From Solen grandis (lineage: Eukaryota; Mollusca; Bivalvia; Adapedonta; Solenidae): 64,000 nt of DNA. Shown here in pieces: positions 1-11,948 of the stretch. Where the stretch lies: contig CM037781.1 in the NCBI GenBank assembly GCA_021229015.1, positions 39,415,897-39,479,896 of the forward strand, written 5' to 3'. How positions within the stretch are numbered: position 1 is the first letter of the stretch; the number at the start of each line of letters is the position of its first letter. Below the pieces are notes generated by a model. That model was not told the origin of the DNA and searched no databases. It saw only the letters and a list, made by a program, of their open reading frames with translations. A program made the position numbers and the translations under genes.

Positions 1-536
1 CCAGGGGTCACTTTATTTTACGTAGACTAGGAAAAACTTAAAAAATATTCTTGTCAAAAACCACAAGCCTGGAATAAGATATTTGGTGTGCAACATGGCC
101 TAGTGAACCACTACCAAGTTTGTTTAAATCATGCCCTGGGGTCAAAATTGGAAATTTTGTTAAAAGTTAGATATTGGTAATATCACCAAATTTCTGTAAA
201 GCATAGCCCTTGGGTCAAATTGGCCCTGTCCCAGGGGTCACTTGATTTTACATTAACTTATATAGGAGAACCTTTAAAGGTCTGGTCAGAAACCACAAGA
301 TCTGGGGTTTAGATATTTGGTATGTAACATGGCCTAGTGGACCTGAACAAAGTTCTCAAATCATGGTCCTTGGGTCAACATTTGTCCCACCCCTAGGGTT
401 TCACTTTATTTTATTTATGACCATGAAAATTTGTGAGGAATTACAATTGTCCTTCTACATGCATTGTGTATTCAGTAAGACTAATTAATAAAAGGTTATA
501 TTTCTCAGTTCAATAGTTCAGGGCCATCTTGGCCCC
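1..536 (+). repeat. 3' part of a bivalve-type hairpin-ended interspersed element
   Basis: Two imperfect tandem units of about 230 bp are visible; each has the words CCAGGGGTCACTT, ACATGGCCTAGTG and CTTGGGTCAA in the same order. The block ends in a short inverted repeat, AGGGCCA-TCT-TGGCCC, at 520-535, followed by a T-run. The same terminal hairpin closes the complete element at 47471-47810, so I read this as the 3' end of an element of that general class. The 5' end lies outside the window. No coding potential was seen. Confidence 0.55.
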
Positions 537-1200
537 TTTTTAGCTTGACTATTCGAAGAATATGAGAGCTATTGTAGTCGCCCTTGTGTCGGCGTCGGCG
601 TTGCAACTTTTGGTTAAAGTTTTGCATGCAAGTTACTATCAACCTTATATCTCAATAACCATTCATGCTATTGACTTGAAAGTTTATGAATATATTCAGG
701 GGCATCAGACAACCAAGGTAGATAACTCTTGATGGAATATATAACAAATTATGGCCCCTTTTTAACTTAGAAATTTTGGTTAAGTTTTGCATGCAAGGTC
801 CTTTCATGCATATATCTCAGTATCCAGGCATGCAATTGATTTTTAACATCTTTAATATGTTAAGGAGTATCATACCATCAAGGTACATAACTTTTGATGG
901 AATATATTGCAAGTTATGGCCTCTTTTTTAACTTAGAAATTTTGGTTAAAGTTTTGCATGCAAGGTACTTTCATGCTTATATCAGAGTCCAGGCATGGGA
1001 TTGATTTGAAACATCTTTAATATGTTTAGGGGTATCGTACTATAAAGGAAGATAACACTTGATGGAATATATTAAAAATTATGACGCCCTTAAAAATCAG
1101 AATTTTGGTTAAATTTTTGCATTCAAGCTACTATCCAGCTTACATCTCAGAAATTTCTTGTGGAATTGACTTGAAATATAGAAATATTTTATGAAAGGTG
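537..1200 (+). repeat. Hairpin/microsatellite element with ~166-bp internal repeats
   Basis: It starts with TTTTAGCTTGAC and the palindrome TATTC-GAA-GAATA, then a short GTCGGC microsatellite (about 588-600). Imperfect direct repeats follow; the word TTTTGCATGCAAG or a close variant recurs at about 620, 785, 952 and 1116, a period near 166 bp. Reverse-oriented copies lie at 3837-4885. Its start abuts the hairpin end of the preceding element, so the two are stacked. The 3' end is not sharply visible. Confidence 0.6.
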
Positions 1201-1504
1201 ATCATACATGTTGAATTTTAGATTTTTGAGTTGAAAAAAATATCAATTTGAGAAGTTTTGTAAAATGTCCTCTGAAAGCTCTTGTTTTTTCATTAAAATG
1301 CGTGGATTCTAATGTAATGGGGTCATCTTTACTGGTATTCATAAATGAATGATCTAGAAAACAGGAGGTCTACCAATTCAATTGGGGATTTATGTTCATT
1401 GATTGAGTCATAACACAAATTGTCTCCCATGAAAATGATTGATTCTGCAATGTTATTTAAAATGGTAATAAATGCACCTTGCTAGGCTCACAGCATATAT
1501 AAAG

Positions 1505-1615
1505 GGTAGTTCCAGGACTGGTTGGCCCAATGTCAGGATAATGTGACATGGTGTGATACTGCAGTGTGTCTCCAACTGACTGAAATACTGCCCATGGGAT
1601 GTTAAACCCAACAGT
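1505..1615 (+). mobile_element. SINE fragment (central domain and tail)
   Basis: The stretch CAGGACTGGTTGGCC, then TGTCAGGATAATGTGAC, then a tail with GATGTTAAACCCAAC matches, in the same order, the reverse complement of the SINE copies at 18566-18856 and 38463-38722. The tRNA-like head with its A and B boxes is not recognisable upstream, so the copy is probably 5' truncated. Confidence 0.6.
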
Positions 1616-1718
1616 GAACATACCATAAATGGTGAATCTGGTTTCCCCTGACCTAATGGTCTATCGGTGATAAACTTTGCCAAGTGATTACGGCCAGAAA
1701 CATTGTCCCTTTATGTAA

Positions 1719-1856
1719 TCAAGATTGCTCAAGAAGTGTAAACCAACTAAATGTGGTCACTTTGTGGACAGATGAGCTGATCTGATGATCTGCCAGTCGT
1801 GGCATCCCTAGTCTTCTTGCCGCTTTTAAGCTTTTACACTTCTTGAGCAATCTTGA
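1719..1856. repeat. Foldback/MITE-like sequence with 24-bp perfect inverted repeats
   Basis: The arms at 1719-1742 and 1833-1856 are exact reverse complements over 24 bp (TCAAGATTGCTCAAGAAGTG plus TAAA). They enclose about 90 bp of non-coding DNA. This is the layout of a small MITE or the stem of a foldback repeat. No unambiguous target-site duplication was seen, so its transposon status is inferred. Confidence 0.5.
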
Positions 1857-2329
1857 GATAAAGATTTTATATCTGTTACAAGTGTATACTTTACAATGTC
1901 ATAGCAAAAAATATGCAGTGTGGTCTGTGAGAATACCGGTAAATCTGGGACAGAAAGACATGAATATTAGAATACGAGATCTATACAGCTCTGGATCTTC
2001 CTCCATGTACAGAACTGTGACCTTTACCACCATGTGAAAACCCTCAAATTTAATTAATATACATTTGACTCCTTTACTTTTTTGTGGAGAAAGTTATAAA
2101 GGCCAATTCTTTTGATTAAAATATGACCACTGATTCTCAGTTTCCAGAAACATTTTCACTTTTCAGCTGTCAGAGGATAGAACACTCGACTATTCAAAAT
2201 GCTTGTTGGTAAATCAAATGAAATCTATTTCAATTCTTGCCCTTCATAGTAATAGTAAACAAGAAAGTCAGTAGAACTGACAGATGCTCCCCGAAGAACG
2301 TCATTGTTACAAATAAGGCCTTGGTCAAT

Positions 2330-2556
2330 GGGTGGGAGGATATGTTAAGGACCGGAATGGGATCAGCACATGCTTATCATGTATAGAATCCAGGTAATGC
2401 GCATCTCCTTTTGGTAATAAAGCTTCACATAAAAAGTTTTGTTGAAATCAAGCTGTTAGTTCCTGAGAAATAGTCCGGACAAGGAAAGTGTGACGGACGA
2501 ACGAACGAACGGACGGACAAAGCGGCGACTATATGCGTCACCTTCAGTGAGCATAA
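2330..2556 (-). repeat. Hairpin/microsatellite element, 5' end (minus strand)
   Basis: Read on the minus strand it opens with the near-palindrome ATGC-TCAC-TGAAGG-TGA-GCAT (plus strand 2533-2554), followed by a TCCG-type microsatellite and the line TTGTCCGGACTATTTCTC. The same order recurs at 3105-3836 and, more degraded, at 59490-60345. Only one internal unit is retained. Non-coding. Confidence 0.55.
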
Positions 2557-3104
2557 AAAAAGGTAAAAAAAAAGCTCTTAACTCTAAACAGTAAACCATA
2601 TTATATATTCTTGTTCCTTTTGATGAGACAGAAGATAAAATGGTAAATACTTTGGTGTCCCCCAAGATCACACAGGGGTCAGGCCCCACCCCCAAAATTT
2701 TTACTTAGGACCTTTCAGCTCAAAGCTGTTGAAATCCCCATTCCTTAATCATATCTATTCTCCTCATCAGATGAGATTTTTTACCAACTCTAATTTGGAG
2801 ACTTAGTAACAGTTTACTATTTAATATGATAATACGTGTTACTCATCAGATCTTTCATTGATTTTTTTTAAGTTTATATACTACTGAAAATTAAGTCATA
2901 CATTTCAATGTGTGCTCATATCAAAGAGGTTAACCAACACTCTTGACATATGACTGGATATTTGAAATAGTGTATAATGGCCTAAACAACAATTAGCTGA
3001 CATGATTATGATTGACATTAAAAGCATATTGAATTTTGTGGGGTTTTGTTTAAATGATATCTCCTGTTAAATTAGGCAAATGACATGAATATCAGTCAAC
3101 AACA

Positions 3105-3836
3105 TGGTAGTAGGGGCCATAACTCTCTTAAAAATTGAGGAACCAGGTCACGTCAACGATATGCGTATCTACTCTTGGTATAAAGCTTCCCATAAAGTTT
3201 TTGAATTCAAGCCATAGTTCCTGAGAAATAGCCGGACAAGAATCATGCAAATGACTATAGGCCAAAAAGTCAAGGGGCCTTAACTCTGTGAAAAATTGAG
3301 GAACCAGGTCACGCCGATGATATGCGTATCTACTCTTGGTGATAAAGCTTTCCATAAAGTTTTGTTGAATTCAAGCCATTAGTTCCTGAGAAATAGCCCG
3401 GACAAGAATCATGCAATATGTACTATAGGCCAAAAAGTCAAGGGGCCTTAACTCCTTGAAAAATTTAGGAAACGGGTCATGCTGACGATATGCGCATCTC
3501 CTCTTGGTAATAAAGCTTCCCATAAAGTTTCGTTGAATTCAAGCCATTAGTTCCTGACAAATAGCCCGGACAAGAATCATGCAATATGTACTATAGGCCG
3601 AAAAGTCAATGGGCCATAACTCTTTGAAAAATTTAGGAACCGGGTCATGCTGAGGATATGCGCATCTCCTCTTGGTAATAAAGCTTCCCATAAAGTTTAG
3701 TTGAATTCAAGCTGTTAGTTCCTGAGAAATAGTCCAGACAAGGAAAGTGAGACGGACGAACGGACGGACGGACGGACGGACGGAAGGACGGACGGACGAA
3801 GCGGCGACTATATGCGTCACCTTCGGTGAGCATAAA
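3105..3836 (-). repeat. Hairpin/microsatellite element with four ~160-169-bp units
   Basis: The terminal near-palindrome is at 3812-3833 and the GGAC microsatellite at about 3752-3798. Four tandem units follow on the minus strand; the word GATATGCG marks them at about 3158, 3318, 3487 and 3655, giving periods of 160, 169 and 168 bp. Unit length resembles the bivalve BIV160 type of repeat, but I could not compare sequences, so that link is only a suggestion. Open frames here are by-products of the repeats. Confidence 0.6.
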
Positions 3837-4885
3837 AATGATATACCTTGATAGTCTGATACCCCTTAATATATTTATGATGTCTAAATTCAATCCCATG
3901 CCTAGTTACTGAGACATAAGCACAGTAACACTGTGCATGCAAAACTTAAACCAAAAAATCCAAGTTAGAAAAGGGCCATAATTTGCATCAGTCCAAAAGT
4001 TATCCTCCTGTTTTCTGATGCCCTTGAAGACACACCTTAACTTTCTAGTCAATTCCACAAGCAATTTCTGAGATATAAGCTGGATAGTAGCTTGAATGCA
4101 AAAATTTAACCAAAATTCTAAGTTAAGAGGGGGTCATAATATCTAATATATTCCATCAAGTGTTATCTTCCTTTATAGTATGATACCCCTAAACAATTTA
4201 AAGATGTTTCAAATCAATTTCAATTAGTTAAAGGGGCCATAATTCATATTAAATTCAGTCAAGAGTTATCTACCTTGGTTGTCTGATGCCCCTGAACATA
4301 TTTATAAACTTTCAAGTCAATACCATAAATGGTTATTGAGATATAAGGTTGATAGTAACTTGCACGCAAAACTTTAACCAAAAGCTGCAACGCCAATGCC
4401 AGGGTGACTACAATAGCTCTCATATTCTTCGAATAGTCGAGCTAAAAAGGGCCATAATTTGTAATATATTCCATCAAGAGTTATCTACCTTTATTGTCTG
4501 ATGCCCCTAAACATATTCATAACCTTTCAAGTCAATACCATGAATGGTTACTGAGATACAAGCTGTATAGCAGCTTGCATACAAAACTTTAACCAAATTT
4601 TCTATTGCATGCCTGGATACCGAGATATTAGCATGAAGGACTTTAACCAAATTTTCTATGTGAAAAAGGGGCCATAATTTATATTTAATTTTGTCAAGAG
4701 TTATCTACCTTGGTTGTCTGATGCCCCTGAACATATTCATAAACTTTCAAGTCAATATCATGAATGGTTATTGAGCTATAAGGTTGATAGTAACTTGCAT
4801 GCAAAACTTTAACCAAAAGCTGCAATGCCAACGCCAATGCAAGGGTGACTACAATAACTCTCACATTCTTCAGTCAAGCTAAAAA
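3837..4885 (-). repeat. Inverted, partly duplicated copies of the 537-1200 element
   Basis: The reverse complement carries the same AGCTCGACTATTCGAAGAAT head (at about 4414-4447), the same GCATGCAAG-containing internal units, and a second head-like end at about 4860-4885. With 537-1200 it forms a large inverted pair flanking the 2.3-3.8 kb elements. Non-coding. Confidence 0.55.
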
Positions 4886-5099
4886 CAAGGCGAGAATTAT
4901 TCAGTCAGTTTTTGGCTTCACACTCCTACTATACCTCTTGCCTTTTCAAAGGTCTCTTTGATAGCAGTATTACAATCTTTTAACGACATATTCCTACCAC
5001 ATACAGAAATGAAACTTCAAACCTGGTCAAATCTTCCTGGCACTAGGAATCCAGTCTTAGTACTACCCCCGTGTATCAAACATTAAGCACAAGTACCAT

Positions 5100-5152
5100 T
5101 TTTTAATTACTTGATTTTGTCATGGCCGGGGATAGAACCACAGTCAAAGGGT
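5100..5152 (-). repeat. Possible tRNA-like SINE head
   Basis: On the minus strand GTTGCCTACCC precedes TGTGGTTCTATCCCCGG, which resembles a tRNA B box (GGTTCGANNCC) with two changes. No A box, body or tail could be tied to it. It is a weak call. Confidence 0.2.
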
Positions 5153-5279
5153 AGGCAACACACTCCAATAAAGGTGTTGGAAAATAACCTGCAACCTACT
5201 AATCTATTCCATGTTTGCATTCATAGGCTCAGTTCAATATAGTCCATGGTAAGAACAATAAAAACTTAAATACTTCAGT

Positions 5280-6910
5280 AGAAATTCATTGATTTATTGA
5301 TGTTAAAATGAAGTGAAAACAATGTACATGTACAATGAAATGTGTTAGGCTGACGAACAGCATGTTCTTGGGCTATAGAGTTCAATACAATCAGGATTAA
5401 CTTTTGTATAATGTGCAATGGATTGTAAGCAATATTGGATGTTAGGTTATCAAACCGACCTCTCTTTCCTTAAAAAAAAACAAACAAATGATCCTCATAT
5501 ATCATCCATTTCCGACATTAGTTACTGAATAATAATCTGGATTACATAGAAGCCTGTTCATAAAGAAAATTGAATGAATACAATATTAAGATTAGATGAA
5601 GATATAGTCTGCCAAAATGTAATCATTATTATTTACTTGTATACTCTGTATATATTAAAAATGAAATCAAGATCTTTTGAAGATGGAACATAAATGTTTG
5701 GATGACAACAGGATAATCACATACAGATAGATCTATCATGTTATTTATGTTTCAAAAATGCACAATGTTAAAATGCATGGAATGAGATTTTTCATATTTA
5801 ATATTAAGATCTGATATGATTTTGGAAGCATTTCATCAAAATATGACACTAACACAAAATAAACTTGAACTACCACTAGAGAGGATTCATAACCCTGCAT
5901 CCCATCTTGTGTTTGTGTACTACAAGTGAAAGAGACGATCCGACATGACAATCGTGATTCCTATGTAACCCACCAAAACTATATAGCAGGGATATAATGA
6001 TGGTGAAACAAACATGGTTTCTGGTAGGTTCACAGAACCCCTTTCTTTGTCATGTGAAGATTTGTCATCTGGTGATGGAGAGGAAGTAAAATTTTTTTTT
6101 AGCTTTCAGATTTTTCTACCCGACTTAAAATGATTAATGATTACTCTTTACTACTCAAAAACTTTAGTGAAGACATTGCTTTGAAGAACTTACACCACGA
6201 TTAAAATAGGCATATTAGATCATTTAATTCTAATTCAATCTTTATGGACTTTTTAAAAAATTAAGGTTTTCAACAAACAAGTCATGGAAAAAAAGACTGA
6301 AGAATCACAATACAAAAGAGCAGTGCTGAAATGACCACTTGAATAAGTATGTCATGTGACCAAAAAACAACAACAATGGATTAAAATGCTAAAGACTTTC
6401 CCGGTCACACTGCAGCAAAAAGTACAAAGTATAATACAGATAGGAACAAGAAGAAATACATATGTGTGTGATGATAAAAAGACTGGAGAGTCTATTTTAA
6501 AACATTAATAGAATAATTCCAAGCTCGGTGAGAAATATCTGCACTTTTTACACAATATTGTACATCTTTGGTTATATATTTGGCTGTTACTCCAGCAATT
6601 TCATACAGCTTAAAATGTAAAAAAAAAAGTAACCTATAGTGTCTGTACTACAAGAGATACCTTGACTGCATTAAAAAAAAAAGGTAACCTTTTTCACCAT
6701 TTAATACAATAAAGATGCATTTGCATGTAAAACCCTGTTTGTTTAGTAATTAATGCAAGAATGAAGTCTCAAATCTCAATCTGTACACTTGATATACTGT
6801 ATGCACAACTTCACAGTTGTATCATCACAGTCTTTTTGTTAACACACAGTCCATTGCACCCTAGTTCCCACAACATAGCTGGCAGGACAGACAGGAGGGT
6901 TGGGTGGTGG
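5280..6910 (-). other. Probable 3' untranslated region of the SR-type gene
   Basis: This stretch lies directly downstream (minus strand) of the TAG stop at 6911-6913. It has no sustained open frame, no recognisable repeat, and is AT-rich as bivalve 3' UTRs often are. A minus-strand AATAAA hexamer is at about 5293. The extent is inferred; a shorter UTR is equally possible. RNA reads would settle it. Between 4886 and 5280 I see nothing beyond the weak tRNA-like stretch. Confidence 0.35.
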
Positions 6911-7969
6911 CTATTCTTTCTCTCTACTGGGACTGCGACTTGGTCCCTCCCTCTCCTCCACTGCTCGGCCTGGAGACGGGGTTCTGGATCGTGTGTAAGA
7001 CCTGAAAACATACAATATACTCATATCTACCATTCCTTTCTTGTGGGCAGATAATTATGTTCAATAATAATGTAAGTACAAATGAATCTTTTTCTGAAAA
7101 TTAACCCTAAACCTGCTGTATTTCTCAAATGGACATAGCTGGCATCTTTTTTGGAACTGTCCATTATCAATTTTAGGGATAACAAGATGAAAACTTGTAG
7201 TTGGTCAGCCAACAGTAAAGAGCCAGGCCTGGCTCTTTACTGGTTGCAAAAGTTAGCACTTACGGTTCCAGCAGGGTAAGGGTTAACATAATCTTTGACT
7301 CTGATAATATTACAAACCTGTATAATATATATACACACAAGACATAATATGGCATAATTATGTAAGTTTTTGGTTAGCATCTATATCAGACCAGTCACCA
7401 CTAAATGTGTTAAAAAGTTAAGTAACTCTACTTAATTTGCAGATTTCCTGGTGAAAATCTGTATCACCCACAATTTAATGTGATTGGGAACCAAGTGTTC
7501 AGTTGCTGAATATGCCATCAGAGAGAAAATGAAACACAATTCATGTTTTGCATAAACTTTATGAATCAAATACATTATTTCTTTGATGTTTAGGGATAGG
7601 TATGTGATTTTTTTTTTTTACAATTTTTGCTGCACCAGTCCTGGGACTTGCTAGGCTAAACAAATATGAGTCCCAATAAGGAAAGTATGCATCCTACTTT
7701 TAATAGCATTTTCCATATATTTTATGCATCCAGAGGATTCATTGAAAATAAAACATTGCATCCACACCGAAAACACTGCATCTAAGAAACAGGATGCAGA
7801 GGTAAAAAAAAATCACTGAATAAACGTATGCAAACTTAAAAATAAAAATCATATTCATTTCTAAGGTCATTTTTAAAAAAAGAAAAAGAAAATGAGAAAA
7901 AAAAAAAATACATCAGTAACTCACCTGTTTCTCTCGTATGACCTTGATCTTGTTCTGGAACGAGTGTAT
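6911..7969 (-). CDS. SR-type splicing factor-like gene, last two coding exons (partial)
   Basis: Two minus-strand exons encode an arginine/serine-rich C-terminus. The upstream exon (7925-7969, cut by the gap) ends CAG followed by the strong donor GTGAGT. The intron is 7002-7924 (923 bp). The last exon (6911-7001) follows an acceptor ending TTTTCAG and stops at TAG (6911-6913). Joining them in phase gives 44 visible residues with RS/SR dipeptides, including TRSRTRSRSYER, RSRTPSPGR and the end SRSPSREKE. Such tails occur in nuclear splicing regulators, are phosphorylated by SR kinases and mediate protein contacts in the spliceosome. The RNA-binding domain is not in view, so the family member (SRSF, TRA2 or another RS protein) cannot be named. 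The rest of the gene must lie beyond the gap, possibly beyond the repeats. The repeated look of the two exons (YTRSRT occurs in both) suggests internal repetition. Confidence 0.72.
7213..7242. repeat. 30-bp perfect palindrome in the SR-gene intron
   Basis: The arms CAGTAAAGAGCCAGG and CCTGGCTCTTTACTG are exact reverse complements with no spacer. With one indel the symmetry continues outward for about five more bases. It lies inside the 923-bp intron. The remainder of the intron shows only T-runs and no recognised repeat. Confidence 0.75.
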
Positions 7970-8069
7970 NNNNNNNNNNNNNNNNNNNNNNNNNNNNNNN
8001 NNNNNNNNNNNNNNNNNNNNNNNNNNNNNNNNNNNNNNNNNNNNNNNNNNNNNNNNNNNNNNNNNNNNN
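7970..8069. other. Assembly gap (100 N)
   Basis: Exactly 100 N. It cuts the upstream SR-gene exon on one side and the first A-type repeat unit on the other, so both the exon length and the 5' end of the first repeat element are unknown. A round 100 usually marks a gap of unknown size. Confidence 0.98.
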
Positions 8070-9053
8070 ATTTTCGTTATTCTGAACAACTGGCATCATG
8101 TCAAAATCATTGACCTAAAATGAAAATTAAGAAGTATGCTTATGACGTCACAAGACGTCATATGACGTCAAAACTCAAGATATATGTAGAAATTCTGCAG
8201 AACTGCAAACTGTGTAAGGTTCAACCTTCTATCTCATCCTCAAGCTCTTTAATCCTAAAATGAAATTTTCGGTCCTATGTTCGAACCTTTTTTCAGCCAC
8301 AGAACTTCAGTCTTTTGGAAGTTTGGTTAGCTGACAGGATATGCACACCTGAGTTTCAAAAGGTACCATCTGTGAAAATTTGAAGAAAATCTGACCATAA
8401 ATGACGGCTGTAGAGCGCGAACACCATTTTTCACTATTTTTTGCTGTGACGTCATGTGACGTCATAGTGTGCTGAAGATGCTTTTGTTCAAAAGCCAATA
8501 CTTTGCTTTCATAACTCTGAAATTTTCATTATTCTGAACAACTGGCATCATGTCGAAATCATTGTCCTAAAATGAAAATTAAGAAGTATGCTTATGACGT
8601 CACATGACGTCATATGACGTCATGACTCAAAATATTTGTAGAAATTCTGCAGAACTGCAAACTGTGTAAGTTTCAACTTTCTATCTCATCCTGAAGCTCT
8701 TTTATCCTAAAATGAAATTTTCGGTCCTATGTTCGAATCTTATTTCAGCCACAGAACTTCGGTCTTTCGGAATTTCGGTTAGCTGACAGGATATGCACAC
8801 CTTTGATTCAAGATGTACCATCTGTGAAAATTTGAAGAAAATCCGACCATAAATGACGGCTGTAGAGCGCGAACACCATTTTTCACTATTTTTAGCTGTG
8901 ACGTCATGTGACGTCATAGGGTGCTGAAAATCATTGAAATCAAAATTTCCTCACGTTACTAATAAGCCATAAAAATTTCATCGTCCTAGGAGTATTGCAA
9001 CATATAAAAATAAGCGTTTAGTTAGGAAGAAGAAAAGAATAATAATAATAATA
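8070..9053 (+). mobile_element. A-type element: about two ~450-bp TGACGTCA-rich units
   Basis: The word CTTTCTATCTCATCCT (first copy slightly changed) recurs at about 8228 and 8679, a 451-bp spacing. Each unit holds, in order, a run of TGACGTCA palindromes, GCAGAACTGCAAACTG, CTATGTTCGAATCTTATTTC, TGTGAAAATTTGAAGAAAAT and a second TGACGTCA pair. The element ends with TAAGCGTTTAGTTAGG, GAAGAAAAG and an AAT microsatellite (about 9027-9053). The head is lost in the gap. Short minus-strand open frames starting in the TGACGTCA run recur per unit but carry no known domain. Confidence 0.7.
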
Positions 9054-11948
9054 ACTAGATGTCATTCGTCAAAACGAATGATAGGACTTTCTGCAACCTG
9101 TGTTAATGCAAAAAGCAGGAGATAGAAGTTTAATGTAATGACTCACCTCTGGTAGTATTTCATGTTCATGCTGAACAATTGACATTATATTCCGCGAAAA
9201 AATAAGCGTTTAGTTACGAAGAAAAAAAAAAAGTAGCAGTAGTAGTAGTATGCTTATGACGTCCTATGACGTCACGACTCAAAACATATTTAGAAATTAT
9301 GCAGAACTGCAAACTGTGTAAGTTTCAACTTTCTATCTCATCCTGAAGCTCTTCAATCCTAAAAGGAAATTTTTAGTCCTATGTTCGAATATTACTTCAG
9401 CCACAGAACTTCGGTTTTTCGGAATTTCGGTAAGCTGGCAGGATATGTACACCTTAGTTTCAAGGTGTACCATCTGTGAAAATTAGAAGAAAATCCGACC
9501 ATAAATGGCCGCTGTAGAGCGCGAACACCATTTTTCAATATTTTTAGCTCTGACGTCACATGACGTCATAGGGTGCTGAAGATGCTTTTGTTCAAAAGCG
9601 CATACTTTACTGCAATAACTCTAAAATTTTCATTATTCTGAACAACTGGCATCATGTCGAAATCATTGCCCTAAAATGAAAATTAAGAAGTATGCTTATG
9701 ACGTCACATGACGACATTTGACGTCACGACTCAAAATATATTGCGAAATTCCGCAGAACTGCAAACTGTGTAAGTTTCAACTTTCTATCTCATCCTGAAG
9801 CTCTTTAATGCTAAAATAAAATTTTCGGTCCTATGTTCGAATCTTATTTCAGCCACAGAACCTCGGTCTTTCGGAAATTCGGTTAGCTGACAGGACATGC
9901 ACACCTTAATTTCAAGATGTACCATCTGTCAAAATTTGAAGAAAATCCGACCATAAATGGCGGCTCTAGAGCGTGAACACCATTTTTCACTATTTTTAGC
10001 TCTGATGTCATATGACGACATAGGGTGCTGAAGATGCTTTTGTTCAAAAGCGCATACTTTACTGTCATAAATCTGAATTTTCATTATTCTGAACAACTGG
10101 CATCATGTCGAAATCATTGCCCTAAAATGAAAATTAAGAAGTATGCTTATGACGTCACATGACGTCAGGAATCAAAATATATGTAGAAATTCTGCAGAAC
10201 TGCAAACTGTGTAAGTTTCAACTTTCTATCTCATCCTGAAGCTCTTTAATCCTAAAATGAAATTTTCGGTCCTATGTTCGAATCTTATTTCAGCCACAGA
10301 ACTTCGGTCTTTCAGAATTTCGGTTAGCTGACAGGATATGCACACCTTAGTTTCAAGATGTACCATCTGTGAAAATTTGAAGAAAATCCAACTATAAATG
10401 ACGGCTGTAGAGCGCAAACACCATTTTTCACTATTTTAAGCTGTGACGTCATGTGACGTCAAAGGCTGCTGACAATCATTGAAAACAAAATTTCCTCACG
10501 TGACTAATAACCCATAAAAGTTTCATCGTCCTAGGACTATTGCAACATATTAAAATAAGCGTTTAGTTAGGAAGAAGAAAAGAATAATAATAATAAAAAA
10601 ATGACGTCACGTGACGTCATATGACGTTTATTTTCGCATAATTGTTACACACCCAGAGACCTACTGACTGACAAAATTTCAACTTTGTATCTCAAATAGG
10701 ACAGTTTTTATAAGTATTTAAAAATTGACGTCCTTGGTTCGAATCTTGGATCCGCCATAGATGCTTGGACTTTTCGAATTTTGCAAAACGGAAACCTGTA
10801 TACACAATAAGAACGTAATATACATATTCTGTGAAAATTTGATAAAAATCGGCCCATTAATAATGGCACTGGACCGTGTATAAACTTTCATAGGCAATTT
10901 CAAATGTGACGTCATATGACGTCATAGGCTTCTGAAAATCATTGAAATCGAAATTTCAGCGTCTGAATCATTTGTCATTAAATTTTAATAGGCCTTCGAC
11001 AGTTTCAACATATAGAAATATTCTTATTAATATTAGAAATACATTATCATATAATGGTGTCAAGTGACGTCATGTGACGTTTATTTTCACAAAATGTTTA
11101 AGACTCCCAGAGACCTATATACTGACCAAATATCACTTTTCTATCTCAAATAAATCCGATTTTATAAGCATTTAAAAATTTACGACCTTGGTTCGAATCT
11201 TGAATTCGCTATAGAACCATGGACTTTTCGAATTTTGAAAAACGGACACCGAGATGCACAACTAAAACTTAATATACACATTCTGTCAAAAATTTGATGA
11301 AAATCGGTTCATAAACAATGGCTGTAGGCCGCGTACAAACTTTTGTTGCATATTTCCAGTGTGACGTCATATGACGTCATAGGCATATGAAAATCATAGA
11401 AATCAAAATTTCAGCGTTTGAAGCATGTGTCTTTAAATTTTCATTGCCTTTCGACAATTTCAACATATAGAAATATTCTTGTTAATATTAGAAATACATT
11501 ATCATATAATGACGTCACGTGACGTCATATGAGAAATATTTTCACAAAATTTTTAAAACTTCTAGAGACCTATATACTGACTAAATATCAACTTTCTTTC
11601 TTAAATAGGACAGATTTTATAAGCATTTAAAAATTTCCGACCTTGGTTCGAATCTTGGATTCGCTATAGAACCATGGACTTTTCGAATTTTGAAAAACGG
11701 ACACCGGGATGCACAACTAGAACTTAATATACACAATCTGTGAAAATTTGATGAAAATCGGTTCCCAAACAATGGCTGTAGACCGCGTACAAACTTTTGT
11801 AGCATATTTCAAATGTGACGTCATATGACGTCATAGGCATATGAAGAAAAATTTAAAAATTTCATCGTCCTAGGAGTATTGCAACATAGAAAAATAAGCG
11901 TTTAGTTAGGAAGAAAAAAAGAATAATAATAATAATAAGAAGAAGAAT
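9054..11948 (+). mobile_element. Composite A+B element with ACTAGA head
   Basis: The head ACTAGA at 9054 is followed by TCATTCGT-CAAA-ACGAATGA and the word AGGACTTTCTGC. A units recur at about 9330, 9782 and 10222. An internal GAAGAAAAG/AAT tail at about 10563-10596 separates them from three B units (10600-11880). B units share the TGACGTCA clusters but differ in body: AGAGACCTA, TTTATAAGCATTTAAAAAT, TTGGTTCGAATCTTGG, AAAACGGACACC and CGCGTACAAACTTTTG. The element ends in a GAAGAA/AAT tail. It is probably two elements inserted one behind the other. Confidence 0.7.

Noticed and set aside
9054..9100. Hammerhead-type ribozyme in the ACTAGATG...GAAA head
   Set aside because: The head contains a GATG and, in some copies, a GAAA loop, but the conserved CUGAUGA and GAAA core segments are not placed around three helices.
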